From NCBI RefSeq assembly GCF_000582685.1, contig NZ_KK073768.1, forward strand, positions 3,091,303 to 3,155,302: a stretch of DNA of 64,000 nucleotides. The letters are read 5' to 3'. Shown piece after piece: positions 18,632 through 27,630 of this stretch (the stretch's first letter is position 1; every line of letters begins with the position of its first letter). The DNA is from [Scytonema hofmanni] UTEX 2349. Lineage in GTDB: Bacteria > Cyanobacteriota > Cyanobacteriia > Cyanobacteriales > Nostocaceae. The position numbers and the translations under genes were made by a program. The notes below the pieces were generated by a model. That model searched no databases. It had not been told where the DNA came from and saw nothing but the letters and a program-made list of their open reading frames with translations.

Positions 18632-18905
18632 TCAGCTTCTGCGTGTGTTTACATTAAAAGGTTTATCTCAGCATCATCTGAGTTTTAGAATACCTTTTTA
18701 GAAGCAAAAATTTGGGTTATTTGCCAATGTACAGCAATACTTTGTAAATGTCTGTAAATCATAAAAAAGGCATTCACAATATTTATTGTAAACTTTGGCG
18801 CTTTTAACTTGCACAAAAGTTGTATGAAATTTTGGGCAAAATAAAGGTTATTTCGTTTAAATAGCATCTACTAAAAGCTAATTCAATAATTACAGTAATT
18901 AAACG

Positions 18906-21900
18906 ATGAGCAACAAAAATGGTCTAGTTAAAAATGGTAATTCTCAAATGGTTGCCTATTCCGCAAAAGAAAATTTAGATCATCCCAGAAGCGGTTATGT
19001 TATTTCCCCAATCAATGCTGTAATTTCCGCTTTCAAGCAAATAAGTTTATATCGAAAAGCAATTATTTTTACCGTAGTTTTTGGGACGCTACCAGTATTA
19101 GGAATAGGAACACTTGCTTATTACTTAGTTAACCAATCACAAACAAAGCAAATTATCTCTTTTAAAGAAGATAAAGCCAATCTTTTGATAGATAATGTCA
19201 ACGGTTTTATGGAAAGACGATATGGAGATATTCAAATACTTTCTCATCTGACATTTTTACAAAATCGCAAATTAAGAGAAACTATAACTCCTGAACAGAT
19301 GCAAGCACGACTGAATAACTATTTAAGTATTGAAAATAGTTATGAAAGCATTGCTGTGTTGGATCTTAATGGTAATGTAATTGCCGAATCAAAAGGACAA
19401 TTGATTCTTAACCAAAAAAACGAGGACTATTTTCAAACGGTAATCAAAACCAACACACCTTATATTAGTCAACCCTCAAGCACAAAAAGTGGAGATAAGC
19501 TGCAAATTTACACAGCTGCTCCGGTGAAAGATAGCGAGACAAATCAAACTATCTATATCATCCGTACAGTCATACCTGTGAAGTCTTTAGAAAAGGTATT
19601 AAATACAGGTTTAATTAATCAGGATGATTATGACCTAATAGATGCTTCGGGAAAAATTTTCTTGTGTAAAGAAAATTTAGATGTAGGTAAAAAGATTGAA
19701 GAGGTGATTCTTGAGTGGAAACAAATGCAAGCAAAAAATCAAGCAAATGCTCGCATATTGTTGAACAAAAAAGAGAAAATTGAGGAATTAGTAACTTACG
19801 TGCCTTGGCAAACAAGGGAAGGTTTACCTCCTTTAAAATGGAACTTAGCTCTGAGTAGCAATACAGCGATCGCCTTTGAGCCATCGAAAATATTATTGCG
19901 TATACTGGAGATTAGTACAGTCACCGTAACATTACTAGCTGGTGCGATCGCCACAATTAGCGCTCACCGTCTAACATTACCAATTCGCATTGCTGCTACA
20001 GCAGTGATAAAATTGGGTGAGGGCGATTTGGATACCCGTATCCGGGTCAAAGGCAAAGACGAATTTGCTACCTTGGCTTCTAACATTAACCAGATGGCAC
20101 AGCAATTGCAAAACTTGCTAAGTCAACAAACAGCAGAGGCTGAACAATTAAAGTTGTTTACCAACACTTTAATCTCAATTCGCCAGTCTCTTAATTCTGA
20201 AGACTTATTCAACATAACAGTAATACAAGCTCGCCAAGCATTAAAAGCAGATCGAGTAGTCATCTATCACTTTAGTGACAAAGGAAGTGGACAAATCATA
20301 GCCGAATCCGTTGCTCCTGATTTACCTCAAGCTTTAGGAGAGGCAATTGAAGATGACTGTATTAGTCCGGAACTAATAGAAGCATACAAAAATGGTCGGG
20401 TTTTGGCTGTCAATAATGTCTTGGAAGCCAACTTTGCTCCTGCACATCTAACGTTAATGGAACGTTTGCAAGTCAAAGCAAATTTGGTAACGCCAATTAT
20501 CAAAAACAACCAATTATTTGGCTTTTTAATTGCTCATCACTGTCAGGAACCTCAAATTTGGCAACCTTATGAAATTAATTTTTTAACCCTATTAGCATCT
20601 CAAGTCGGACTTACTTTAGAAAATGTGAGTTTACTAGAAACAACACAGGCACAAAAAGACCTTGCCATCCATTTGTCTGAAACTCTCAACTTAGAAGATG
20701 TTTATAATTTAGCGGTTCAAGATATCCGGCAAGCCTTAAAAGTAGACCGAGCAGTTATTTATAAATTCGATGCTTATTTACACGGAAAAATAATTGCTGA
20801 ATCAGTAGTTGCTGGTTTTCCTAAAGCTCTAGGGGCAGAAATTCATGACCCTTGTTTTCCAAAATACATTCAAAAGTATCGGCAAGGTCGTGTTGTGGCA
20901 ATCAACAATATTTACCAAGCAAATTTAACTCAATGTCACATTCAACAGCTTCAACCATTCGCAGTCAAAGCTAATTTGGTAGCACCAATTCTCCTGGGTG
21001 ATAAAGTGCTAGGGTTGCTAATTGCTCATCAGTGTTCTCAACCCCGTGTGTGGCAACAGTCAGAAATCGATTTGTTTGAGCAGTTTGCCAGAATTGTTGG
21101 TTTAAGTTTAGAGCGAGCTGATCTTTTAGAGCAAACAAAAAGAGGACGCGAAGTCGCAGAAATATTTTCCGAACAAGAACATCAAGAAAAAGAAGAACTG
21201 CAACTGCAACTACAAGAACTATTAGTTCAGATTGAAGGAGCATCCAGAGGAGACTTGACAGTGCGTGCTGAAGTTACTTCAGGGGAAATAGGCACTGTCG
21301 CTGACTTTTTCAATTCTATTGTGGAAAGTTTGCGTCTTATTGTCACCCAAGTAAAAGTTACCGCGACTCAGGTCAATCAAGCGATCGCCGGAAATTCTGG
21401 AGCAATTGATCAACTTGCAACTGAAGCACTTAAACAATCAGAAGAAATCAGCCAAACTTTAGATTCCGTTGAGCAAATGAGGCTTTCGATTAAAGAAGTG
21501 GCTAAAAGTGCAAATATTGCCGCAGAAGTTGCCCGTAATGCCTCTCACACCGCTAAAACTGGCGGCACGACAATGGATCTCACAGTAGAAAATATCTTGA
21601 GTCTGCGACAAACTTTAGGGGAAACTTCTAAAAAAGTCAAGCGTCTTGGAGAATCTTCGCAGCAAATTTCTCGCGTGGTGTCATTGATTCATCAAATTGC
21701 CCAGCAAACCAACTTATTAGCCATTAACACTGGCATTGAAGCGGTACGTGCTGGTGAAGCAGGTCAAGGTTTTAGTCTAATTGCCCAAGAAGTCGCCCAT
21801 TTAGCAAGTCAGTCTACCACAGCAACTACTGAAATTGAAGGAATTGTTGCAAATATTCAATTTGAAACCACTGAAGTAATTAAGGCTATGGAATTAGGAA

Positions 21901-22184
21901 CCGCACAGGTGGTTGAAGGCACCCATCTTGTTGAGCATACCAAGCAAAGTTTGAGTCAAATTCTTAATGTATGTCAACAAATTGATGACCTGGTGCAGTC
22001 GATTTCTGCTGCAACAATATCTCAAGTGCAAACGTCTACAGAAGTTACTAATCTCATGAAAGAAATGGTCAAAGCATCGGAAATGACGAGCAACTCATCT
22101 CACCAAGTTTCCCTTTCTCTGCAAACAACAGTAGATATTTCTCATAAATTACAAGCTAGTGTTGGTACTTTCAAAGTCGATTAA
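18906..22184 (+). CDS. PixJ-like phototaxis receptor: methyl-accepting chemotaxis protein with a DXCF cyanobacteriochrome GAF domain
   Basis: A 1092-residue receptor. Order of domains: membrane helix 1 (about 47-68), Cache-like periplasmic sensor (about 70-325), helix 2 (about 333-352), HAMP (about 353-405), GAF1 (about 425-580), GAF2 (about 595-745), a second HAMP-like part (about 775-825) and a chemotaxis signalling domain whose tip reads QQTNLLAINTGIEAVRAGEA. GAF2 has both bilin-linked cysteines of DXCF cyanobacteriochromes: Asp648-Pro-Cys650-Phe, and Cys677-His678 in LTQCHIQQL. GAF1 has DDC (Cys485) but Ala513-His514 in place of Cys-His, so it probably carries no chromophore. By analogy with TePixJ the pigment would be a blue/green switch (inference). 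A PatA-type regulator follows. Confidence 0.9.
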   Translation: MSNKNGLVKNGNSQMVAYSAKENLDHPRSGYVISPINAVISAFKQISLYRKAIIFTVVFGTLPVLGIGTLAYYLVNQSQTKQIISFKEDKANLLIDNVNGFMERRYGDIQILSHLTFLQNRKLRETITPEQMQARLNNYLSIENSYESIAVLDLNGNVIAESKGQLILNQKNEDYFQTVIKTNTPYISQPSSTKSGDKLQIYTAAPVKDSETNQTIYIIRTVIPVKSLEKVLNTGLINQDDYDLIDASGKIFLCKENLDVGKKIEEVILEWKQMQAKNQANARILLNKKEKIEELVTYVPWQTREGLPPLKWNLALSSNTAIAFEPSKILLRILEISTVTVTLLAGAIATISAHRLTLPIRIAATAVIKLGEGDLDTRIRVKGKDEFATLASNINQMAQQLQNLLSQQTAEAEQLKLFTNTLISIRQSLNSEDLFNITVIQARQALKADRVVIYHFSDKGSGQIIAESVAPDLPQALGEAIEDDCISPELIEAYKNGRVLAVNNVLEANFAPAHLTLMERLQVKANLVTPIIKNNQLFGFLIAHHCQEPQIWQPYEINFLTLLASQVGLTLENVSLLETTQAQKDLAIHLSETLNLEDVYNLAVQDIRQALKVDRAVIYKFDAYLHGKIIAESVVAGFPKALGAEIHDPCFPKYIQKYRQGRVVAINNIYQANLTQCHIQQLQPFAVKANLVAPILLGDKVLGLLIAHQCSQPRVWQQSEIDLFEQFARIVGLSLERADLLEQTKRGREVAEIFSEQEHQEKEELQLQLQELLVQIEGASRGDLTVRAEVTSGEIGTVADFFNSIVESLRLIVTQVKVTATQVNQAIAGNSGAIDQLATEALKQSEEISQTLDSVEQMRLSIKEVAKSANIAAEVARNASHTAKTGGTTMDLTVENILSLRQTLGETSKKVKRLGESSQQISRVVSLIHQIAQQTNLLAINTGIEAVRAGEAGQGFSLIAQEVAHLASQSTTATTEIEGIVANIQFETTEVIKAMELGTAQVVEGTHLVEHTKQSLSQILNVCQQIDDLVQSISAATISQVQTSTEVTNLMKEMVKASEMTSNSSHQVSLSLQTTVDISHKLQASVGTFKVD

Positions 22185-22235
22185 ATTCCACAAATATACA
22201 TTAATATTTTGGGTGAAAAATTTACCACTGTAAAA

Positions 22236-22276
22236 AGGGAGTGTAATCAATTTTAATAATGTTTTAAACACTCCCT
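22236..22276. terminator. Hairpin between the receptor and regulator genes
   Basis: AGGGAGTGT (22236-22244) pairs with ACACTCCCT (22268-22276) across a 23-base AT-rich loop, followed by CTTAGTCTC rather than a T-run. It may be a weak terminator or attenuator inside a receptor-regulator transcript. Confidence 0.4.
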
Positions 22277-22325
22277 CTTAGTCTCAGGTTTAGACAAATA
22301 TTAATTTGAGTAAAGAGTGTTGACA

Positions 22326-23369
22326 ATGAATACCTTTCCGATCATTAGATACAGAATCTCACAGAAACTAGAACCATTATCTCTATTAAGTCAAATAACC
22401 AGTAATTCTTCTACTTGTTGTTTACAAGTATTTAGTACTTCTGAATCTTGGTTAATCTATGTAGATAAGGGAAAACTAGTTTATGCCTGCTATTTAAATA
22501 ATATGTTTGATGCTATTGAAAGAAAGTTGCAGCAAATTATTACTTTAAATAGTAAAATTAATCAGCAGTTGCGTGGGATATTTGAAACTGGTGTTGAAAA
22601 CCAAATAACACCACGTCCAGATTATATGGCTATTTGCTGGTTAGTCGAGCAGAAATATATTAGCTCCGAACAAGCAAGTATCCTCATTAAGGAATTGGCA
22701 TTAGAAGTCTTGAAGTCATTTCTGACTTTAAACGAGGGGAATTATGAAATTACTCCTGAAAGCTTCTTGAACGATATGCCAAAGTTCTGTTATCTAGATG
22801 TGCCTTTATTACTTGAAGAGTGTCAAAAAAAATCACGAAATCCGAAAAATATTGAGTCAGCAGTTTCTAAACAGTCCTATTTTCAAGCTTTAAACCAATT
22901 TGAACCACCAAATGAAACAAAAATTGGACAAGAATTGTCAGAACAAAGCATTATTAGAGATGATAATAAAGTTCCCCAAATACAGGAACAATATATAAAC
23001 GATAAAATTTACACAATCGTCTGTATCGATGATAGTTTAAGTGTGTTGAATGTGATGAAATTCTTTTTAGATGATCAAATATTTTCGGTTATCGGAATTA
23101 ACGATCCATTGAAAGCTTTAACACAAATCATCCGCAGCAAACCAGATTTAATTTTACTAGATGTTGAAATGCCGAATATAGGTGGTTATGAATTATGTCG
23201 TTTATTACGTAAACATTCATCTTTCAAAAAGATACCTATAATTATGGTGACAGGAAGAACAGGTTTTCAAGATAGAGCAAAGGCAAAAATTGTTAGGTCT
23301 TCAGGCTATTTGACCAAGCCTTTTACAAAAGCTGAGTTATTGAAAATAGTATTTCAAAATATTGGTTAA
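22326..23369 (+). CDS. PatA/PixG-like response regulator (PATAN plus receiver domain)
   Basis: A 347-residue protein from the ATG at 22326 (MNTFPIIRYRISQKLEPLSL); an in-frame GTG at 22317 is the alternative. The N-terminal 200 residues look like a PATAN/DUF4388 module (LIYVDKGKLVYACYLNNM, then a helical part with YMAICWLVEQKYIS). The last 125 residues are a receiver domain with the acidic pair in CIDDS, phospho-acceptor Asp279 in LLLDVEMPN-type context (ILLDVEMP), Thr in VTGRT and Lys in LTKPF. In phototaxis operons PixG acts with the PixJ receptor (family knowledge). Here only these two genes are present, with no CheA- or CheW-like gene beside them. Confidence 0.85.
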   Translation: MNTFPIIRYRISQKLEPLSLLSQITSNSSTCCLQVFSTSESWLIYVDKGKLVYACYLNNMFDAIERKLQQIITLNSKINQQLRGIFETGVENQITPRPDYMAICWLVEQKYISSEQASILIKELALEVLKSFLTLNEGNYEITPESFLNDMPKFCYLDVPLLLEECQKKSRNPKNIESAVSKQSYFQALNQFEPPNETKIGQELSEQSIIRDDNKVPQIQEQYINDKIYTIVCIDDSLSVLNVMKFFLDDQIFSVIGINDPLKALTQIIRSKPDLILLDVEMPNIGGYELCRLLRKHSSFKKIPIIMVTGRTGFQDRAKAKIVRSSGYLTKPFTKAELLKIVFQNIG

Positions 23370-23521
23370 CACTAAATTTTGGAATAAGTAGATGAGTATA
23401 AATGCTCCTTAAGGTAGTAACGGCTTTAGCCGTTAAAATCCTTGCTTTGAGCGATCGCTCACTCTTGTTTATGAGAATTAGCTAACAAAATACACAATGT
23501 TCTTCTACTAACTTATAACTC

Positions 23522-23673
23522 ATACCAATTTAATATGAAGACGCATAGAAAGAACCCCACCCTAACCCTCCCCGCTCTTCGTGGAGGGAACCGGATTTTC
23601 CCCTAAGAACTCTTCGGCGAGGCACTGATCGGGGTGGGGTCAAATTCTATGCAGCTTCACAAATAATTGGTAT
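23522..23673. mobile_element. MITE-like element, family D
   Basis: Left end ATACCAATTTAATATGAAGA then GCATAGAAAGAACCCCACCC; the right end is the imperfect reverse complement, reading back as ATACCAATTATTTGTGAAGC then GCATAGAATTTGACCCCACC. About 40 bases of terminal inverted repeat enclose a short GC-rich centre with no ORF. Confidence 0.6.
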
Positions 23674-23717
23674 CAATACGCTTGGTGTTAAGGATTTTTG
23701 GTACTGATTTTATACTT

Positions 23718-23766
23718 GTAGAGACGCGAAATTGAACTTCGTTCCGCTTCGCTAACGCGTCTCTAC
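23718..23766. repeat. Palindromic GTAGAGACG repeat
   Basis: GTAGAGACGCG and CGCGTCTCTAC flank an interior with CTTCGTTCCGCTTCG. It is the same palindrome class found in the family A and B elements, here without their termini. Confidence 0.6.
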
Positions 23767-23950
23767 ACTCGTATTTCAAGCTTAACTGAACGGTATTGAC
23801 TTCTAACTATTGACAATTACCCAGCTTTCAGTTGCAAAAAATGTAACCGCTCTCACCTTTGACTATTGCAATGCGAAAGTAGGAACATATTACTGGTGAC
23901 GCCATAGTTGAAGCGTCTACAAAAAATAGTTTGAGGAGTGGAATCAAAGT

Positions 23951-24694
23951 ATGAATACAACCGTTTTAGCTGGTTCTCGGTTTAATACTGGCAGTTTGTG
24001 GAAAACATTACCTTTCGTCTTGATTGCCTGTATAAGTTTTATCCAACCTGGTTTGGCAGAAGAAAAAGAAAAAATGTTGCGAACCCTCACCGTTACTGGT
24101 CGTGGGATGCAATCAATTGCTACAACTCTTTCTCTAGTAAGTTTAGGTGTAGAAGTTCAAGGTAAAACTGCACAGGATGTACAACAAGAGGCTGCCCGGA
24201 AATCATCAGCCGTGGTAGCGTTGCTCAAGAGCCGGAATGTAGATAAATTAGAAACCACGGGTATTAGACTTAACCCAGTTTATAGCTACAACAATAATGT
24301 ACAGCGAATTACAGGATATGCGGCTACGAATACTGTGAGTTTTCGGATTGCTACCGAGAAAGCTGGTACATTGTTAGACGAAGCTGTGAAAGTGGGAGCG
24401 ACGCAGATTAATGGTGTTAGTTTTGTCGCTAGTGATGAAGCGATCGCGATCGCCCAAAAACAAGCACTCACAAAAGCTACTCAAGAAGCTCAACAACAAG
24501 CTGATGCCGTTTTTGCTTCTTTAGGTTTTAAATCCAAAGAAATAGTCAGTATTCAAGTTAATAATGCAAATGCGCCCACCCCACCGCCTATTGCCTATCG
24601 TAGCGCCAAGGTAACAGCACAAGATGCTTCTACCCCCGTTGTTGGTGGTGAACAAGAAGTAGACGCATCAGTAACGTTGCAAATTAGTTATTAG
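23951..24694 (+). CDS. Exported SIMPL-domain (DUF541) protein
   Basis: A 247-residue protein. Residues 1-36 form a signal peptide (LPFVLIACISFIQPGLA), so the product is periplasmic or secreted. The rest is one SIMPL domain, with TLTVTGRGMQSIATTLSLVS near its start, a central KLETTGIRLNPVYSYNN, GYAATNTVSFRI, and the KATQEAQQQADAVFASLGF helix, ending in VDASVTLQISY. SIMPL proteins form ring-like assemblies in some bacteria, but their role in cyanobacteria is not defined. It is convergent with ssb, with an inverted repeat block between the stops. Confidence 0.85.
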   Translation: MNTTVLAGSRFNTGSLWKTLPFVLIACISFIQPGLAEEKEKMLRTLTVTGRGMQSIATTLSLVSLGVEVQGKTAQDVQQEAARKSSAVVALLKSRNVDKLETTGIRLNPVYSYNNNVQRITGYAATNTVSFRIATEKAGTLLDEAVKVGATQINGVSFVASDEAIAIAQKQALTKATQEAQQQADAVFASLGFKSKEIVSIQVNNANAPTPPPIAYRSAKVTAQDASTPVVGGEQEVDASVTLQISY

Positions 24695-24787
24695 TTAGTT
24701 GTTAGTTGTTGGTTGGTTGTTGTTGGTTGTTGGTTGATGCTTAAGAATTATCCACTATCCACTAACCACCATCCACTAACCACTCAC
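24691..24787. repeat. GTTGGTTGTTAGT / ACTAACCACC inverted repeat block
   Basis: GT-rich units are followed by complementary CCACTAACCA units, between the convergent SIMPL and ssb stop codons. Possible bidirectional transcription end. Confidence 0.65.
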
Positions 24788-25144
24788 TCATGAGAAATTT
24801 TCATCCCCCATATCGCTATCTGCATCCCGTTTGGAACCTAATAATTCCAGTTCGTCTACTTGGATAATTGGTGATGAGCGAGTGATGCCTGTATTGCGAT
24901 CGCTCCATGAGTCGAACTTTAAGGAACCTTTAACAGCGATTTGCTTGCCTTTTTTTACGTAGTTACCTGCTACTTCTGCCGTTTTTCCCCATAATTCTAG
25001 GGTAAACCAATCGGGTTCATCGCTGTTGCGCGATCGTCGATTTACCGCCAGTGTTAACCGACACTTAACTTTACCCGAATCAAAATACTTCATATCTGGC
25101 TCAGTGCCAACACGACCAACCAAAGTCACAACATTGATACTCAT
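24788..25144 (-). CDS. ssb: Single-stranded DNA-binding protein
   Basis: A 118-residue protein from the ATG at 25144 (MSINVVTLVGRVGTEPDMKY); a GTG at 25153 would add three residues. It has one OB fold, with CRLTLAVNRRSRNSDEPDWF, LELWGKTAEVAGNYVKKGKQ and VKGSLKFDSW typical of bacterial SSB. SSB coats single-stranded DNA during replication and repair. The C-terminus (KRDADSDMGDENFS) is acidic but lacks the DDDIPF-like tip that recruits partner proteins in most bacteria, so it may be a secondary SSB or a cyanobacterial variant. It is divergent from mreB. Confidence 0.92.
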   Translation of the reverse strand: MSINVVTLVGRVGTEPDMKYFDSGKVKCRLTLAVNRRSRNSDEPDWFTLELWGKTAEVAGNYVKKGKQIAVKGSLKFDSWSDRNTGITRSSPIIQVDELELLGSKRDADSDMGDENFS

Positions 25145-25477
25145 ATCTTTCACCTTTCAGTACAGGCGTACTTATCACTCGTGACTCTTATAATAGCGAA
25201 TTGTAAAGGAATTGATGGTATGTTAAATAATTAACAATTATAATTACTTAACACATGATAAGATTTTTTCTATTTTAGGGAAAATTTTATACGGATCTGT
25301 TGATATAGAGGGAGAATATCAAAAAATAATAGTCACTAGATTAGTAAAGATTCCCAAATATTACTGAGAAAATGGTCTATTTTACTAGACTATGGATAAA
25401 AAACGTAATAGAATCCTGCATAAATCGCTCTTATGGTAGTTGTCAAAAGTATAAAATATTAGGGGGCGTAGAGAGGC
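25145..25477. other. Divergent promoter region of ssb and mreB
   Basis: About 330 AT-rich bases without an ORF. Both promoters must lie here. A run GGGGGCG sits 9 bases before the mreB GTG and may act as its ribosome-binding region. No operator was assigned. Confidence 0.4.
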
Positions 25478-26521
25478 GTGGGTCTTTTCAGTAAATTTTC
25501 CTTATCGCGGGATATGGGTATCGACCTCGGTACCGCCAACACCCTAGTTTATGTATCTGGAAAAGGCATTGTACTCCAAGAGCCTTCAGTAGTTGCCATC
25601 GATCAAAACGAAAAGGTAGCACTGGCAGTTGGAGAAGAAGCCAAAAAAATGCTTGGTCGGACACCGGGAAATGTGATTGCGCTGCGCCCCTTGCGCGACG
25701 GTGTAATCGCTGACTTCGATACAGCTGAGTTAATGCTAAAAAGCTTTATTCAGCGTGTCAATGAAGGCAGGTCTCTGGTTTTACCACGGATTGTCATTGG
25801 CATTCCCAGTGGAGTCACAGGTGTAGAACGACGAGCCGTAATGGATGCAGCCACCCAAGCAGGTGCAAGAGAAGTTTTCTTAATCGATGAGCCAGTAGCA
25901 GCGGCAATTGGTGCAGGGCTACCCGTTGCTGAACCGACTGGAAACATGATTATCGATATTGGAGGTGGCACCACAGAAGTTGCTGTGTTGAGTCTTCAAG
26001 GTACGGTGATCTCCGAATCAGTACGCATCGCTGGTGATGAACTGACCGAAGCCATCATGCATTACATGAAAAAAGTTCATAACTTGGTAATTGGGGAACG
26101 AACCGCTGAAGACATCAAAATTCGGATTGGTTCAGCTTATCCCACTCATGAAGACGAAGAAGCGATGATGGAAGTCAGAGGTTTACACCTGCTCTCTGGA
26201 CTACCGCGCACTGTCACCATCAAAGGTCCAGAAATTCGTGAAAGTATGGCGGAACCGCTTTCAGTAATTATTGAGGCTGTGAAGCGTACATTAGAACGGA
26301 CACCTCCAGAACTGGCGTCAGACATTATTGACCGGGGGATCATGTTAGCCGGTGGTGGCGCTTTGCTGAGAGGTTTGGATACACTAATTAGTCATGAAAC
26401 AGGGATTGTTACCCACGTAGCGGCTGATCCTTTGAGCTGTGTTGTGCTGGGAACAGGGCGTGTATTAGAGAACTTCAAGCAGCTGGAACGGGTGTTCAGC
26501 GGACGTTCTCGCAATATGTAA
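25478..26521 (+). CDS. mreB: Rod shape-determining actin homologue MreB
   Basis: A 347-residue actin-fold ATPase with a GTG start (MGLFSKFSLSRDMGIDLGTA). Nucleotide-binding motifs are present: GIDLGTANTLVYVSGKG, phosphate-2 region IDIGGGTTEVAVLS, and the adenosine region MLAGGGALLRGLDTL. MreB filaments on the inner membrane guide side-wall peptidoglycan synthesis. It opens an mreB-mreC-mreD run on the plus strand, with 88 bases before mreC. Confidence 0.97.
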   Translation: MGLFSKFSLSRDMGIDLGTANTLVYVSGKGIVLQEPSVVAIDQNEKVALAVGEEAKKMLGRTPGNVIALRPLRDGVIADFDTAELMLKSFIQRVNEGRSLVLPRIVIGIPSGVTGVERRAVMDAATQAGAREVFLIDEPVAAAIGAGLPVAEPTGNMIIDIGGGTTEVAVLSLQGTVISESVRIAGDELTEAIMHYMKKVHNLVIGERTAEDIKIRIGSAYPTHEDEEAMMEVRGLHLLSGLPRTVTIKGPEIRESMAEPLSVIIEAVKRTLERTPPELASDIIDRGIMLAGGGALLRGLDTLISHETGIVTHVAADPLSCVVLGTGRVLENFKQLERVFSGRSRNM

Positions 26522-26609
26522 CACTGATAACAATTTTCGATATTGGGTTCTACATCACAGAATCCAATATCTTCTGTAAAAATATTATTATAAAATAAAC
26601 CAGGTATAT

Positions 26610-27425
26610 ATGTTTACTTCGCGTCGTTGGTGGGAGCGGAAAGGATTACAAATCGGGCTGGTAAGTTTAGTAGTTGGTAGCGCTTGGATGCTTCGACAAA
26701 CTCAAGGCGGTGTTCTGCTTGATATGTATCAAGAAATGACCCGTCCGTTGCAAATGTTGCACACCGGTTCGACTCAAGAAGAACGTGTTAAGGATACGCG
26801 GGTGTTGGATTCGTTGAATGCGCGCATAGAAGATTTGGAAAGGCAAAATCAAAAGCTAAAAGACTTACTGGGTTACATTGAAAAAGAACCGCTCTCAGCC
26901 CGCCCAATTCCGGCGCGGGTAGTAGGACGCGGTGCCGACCATTGGTGGCAACAAGTAACCCTTAATCGCGGAGCAAGCGCTGGGATTCAAGAAGGTTACA
27001 TTGTCAAGGCTGAGGGTGGATTGGTAGGTTTGGTAGAAAAAGTTACTGATAATTCTAGCCGCGTGTTGTTAATTAGCGATCTCAAGAGCCAAGTAGGTGT
27101 AACAATTAGCCGCACTGGAGCTAAGGGCGTTTTGCGTGGAGATGCTTCTGCTGATGGGGTGTTGGAATTTTATGAAAAAGTTCCTAGCGTCAAACCCGGA
27201 GATGTAGTTTCTACATCTAATTACAGTCAGAAGTTTCCTTCTGGCTGGGCAGTAGGACGAGTGAAATCTCTGAATTTGAAGAAGCTTCCAGCATCAGTGG
27301 CAACAATTGAACTTTTCCCGGCAATTCGGTCTTTAGATTGGGTAACTGTATACCCCAAGCCAGAAAACCAAATGCCGGAAATGCAACAGGAAGCAAAACC
27401 TGAATCGACAGATAAAAAACCATGA
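26610..27425 (+). CDS. mreC: Rod shape-determining protein MreC
   Basis: A 271-residue protein with an N-terminal membrane anchor (IGLVSLVVGSAWMLR, residues 13-27), a coiled-coil segment (SLNARIEDLERQNQKLKDLL, about 70-90) and the beta-barrel domain containing PARVVGRGADHWWQQVTLNR and GVTISRTGAKGVLRGD. MreC bridges MreB and the periplasmic peptidoglycan machinery. It ends in a short Glu/Lys-rich tail. Its position between mreB and mreD confirms the call. Confidence 0.95.
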   Translation: MFTSRRWWERKGLQIGLVSLVVGSAWMLRQTQGGVLLDMYQEMTRPLQMLHTGSTQEERVKDTRVLDSLNARIEDLERQNQKLKDLLGYIEKEPLSARPIPARVVGRGADHWWQQVTLNRGASAGIQEGYIVKAEGGLVGLVEKVTDNSSRVLLISDLKSQVGVTISRTGAKGVLRGDASADGVLEFYEKVPSVKPGDVVSTSNYSQKFPSGWAVGRVKSLNLKKLPASVATIELFPAIRSLDWVTVYPKPENQMPEMQQEAKPESTDKKP

Positions 27426-27590
27426 TGAAGAGGGGGAAAGGGAAAAGGGAAAAGGGAAAAGGGAAAAGGAAGAATTATTTTCTTTTCTCTTCGACTGATT
27501 TTAAATGACTCCATCTCCCTTTCCCCTTTTTTCCTTTGCCCTTTACCCCTCTTATCCCATTACCCCTTACCCTTTTCCCTTCTTTGGTAA
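27426..27590. repeat. GGGAAAA purine/pyrimidine mirror block
   Basis: Tandem GGGAAAA units (27432-27470) are followed by CCTTTTC/CCCTTTT units on the same strand (27520-27580), able to pair as a long hairpin between mreC and the likely mreD start. Confidence 0.65.
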
Positions 27591-27630
27591 TAGTCAAATT
27601 AAATTTTCGCAAGCAAATATATTAAAAATA

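Larger units (their letters stand above)
17526..18905. other. Long AT-rich intergenic region upstream of the phototaxis receptor gene
   Basis: Almost 1.4 kb without a believable gene. Contents seen: a family E repeat end at 17720-17776, a short hairpin TTAACTTTCGGGTTAAGTTA near 17790-17812, and a MITE-like element at 18485-18631. The rest is AT-rich. The promoter for the gene at 18906 should lie in the last 250 bases but I did not assign one. Confidence 0.5.

Noticed and set aside
27505..27630. Longer N-terminus for MreD starting at 27505
   Set aside because: It translates the CCTTTTC repeat block; the ATG at 27631 leads directly into the conserved part.
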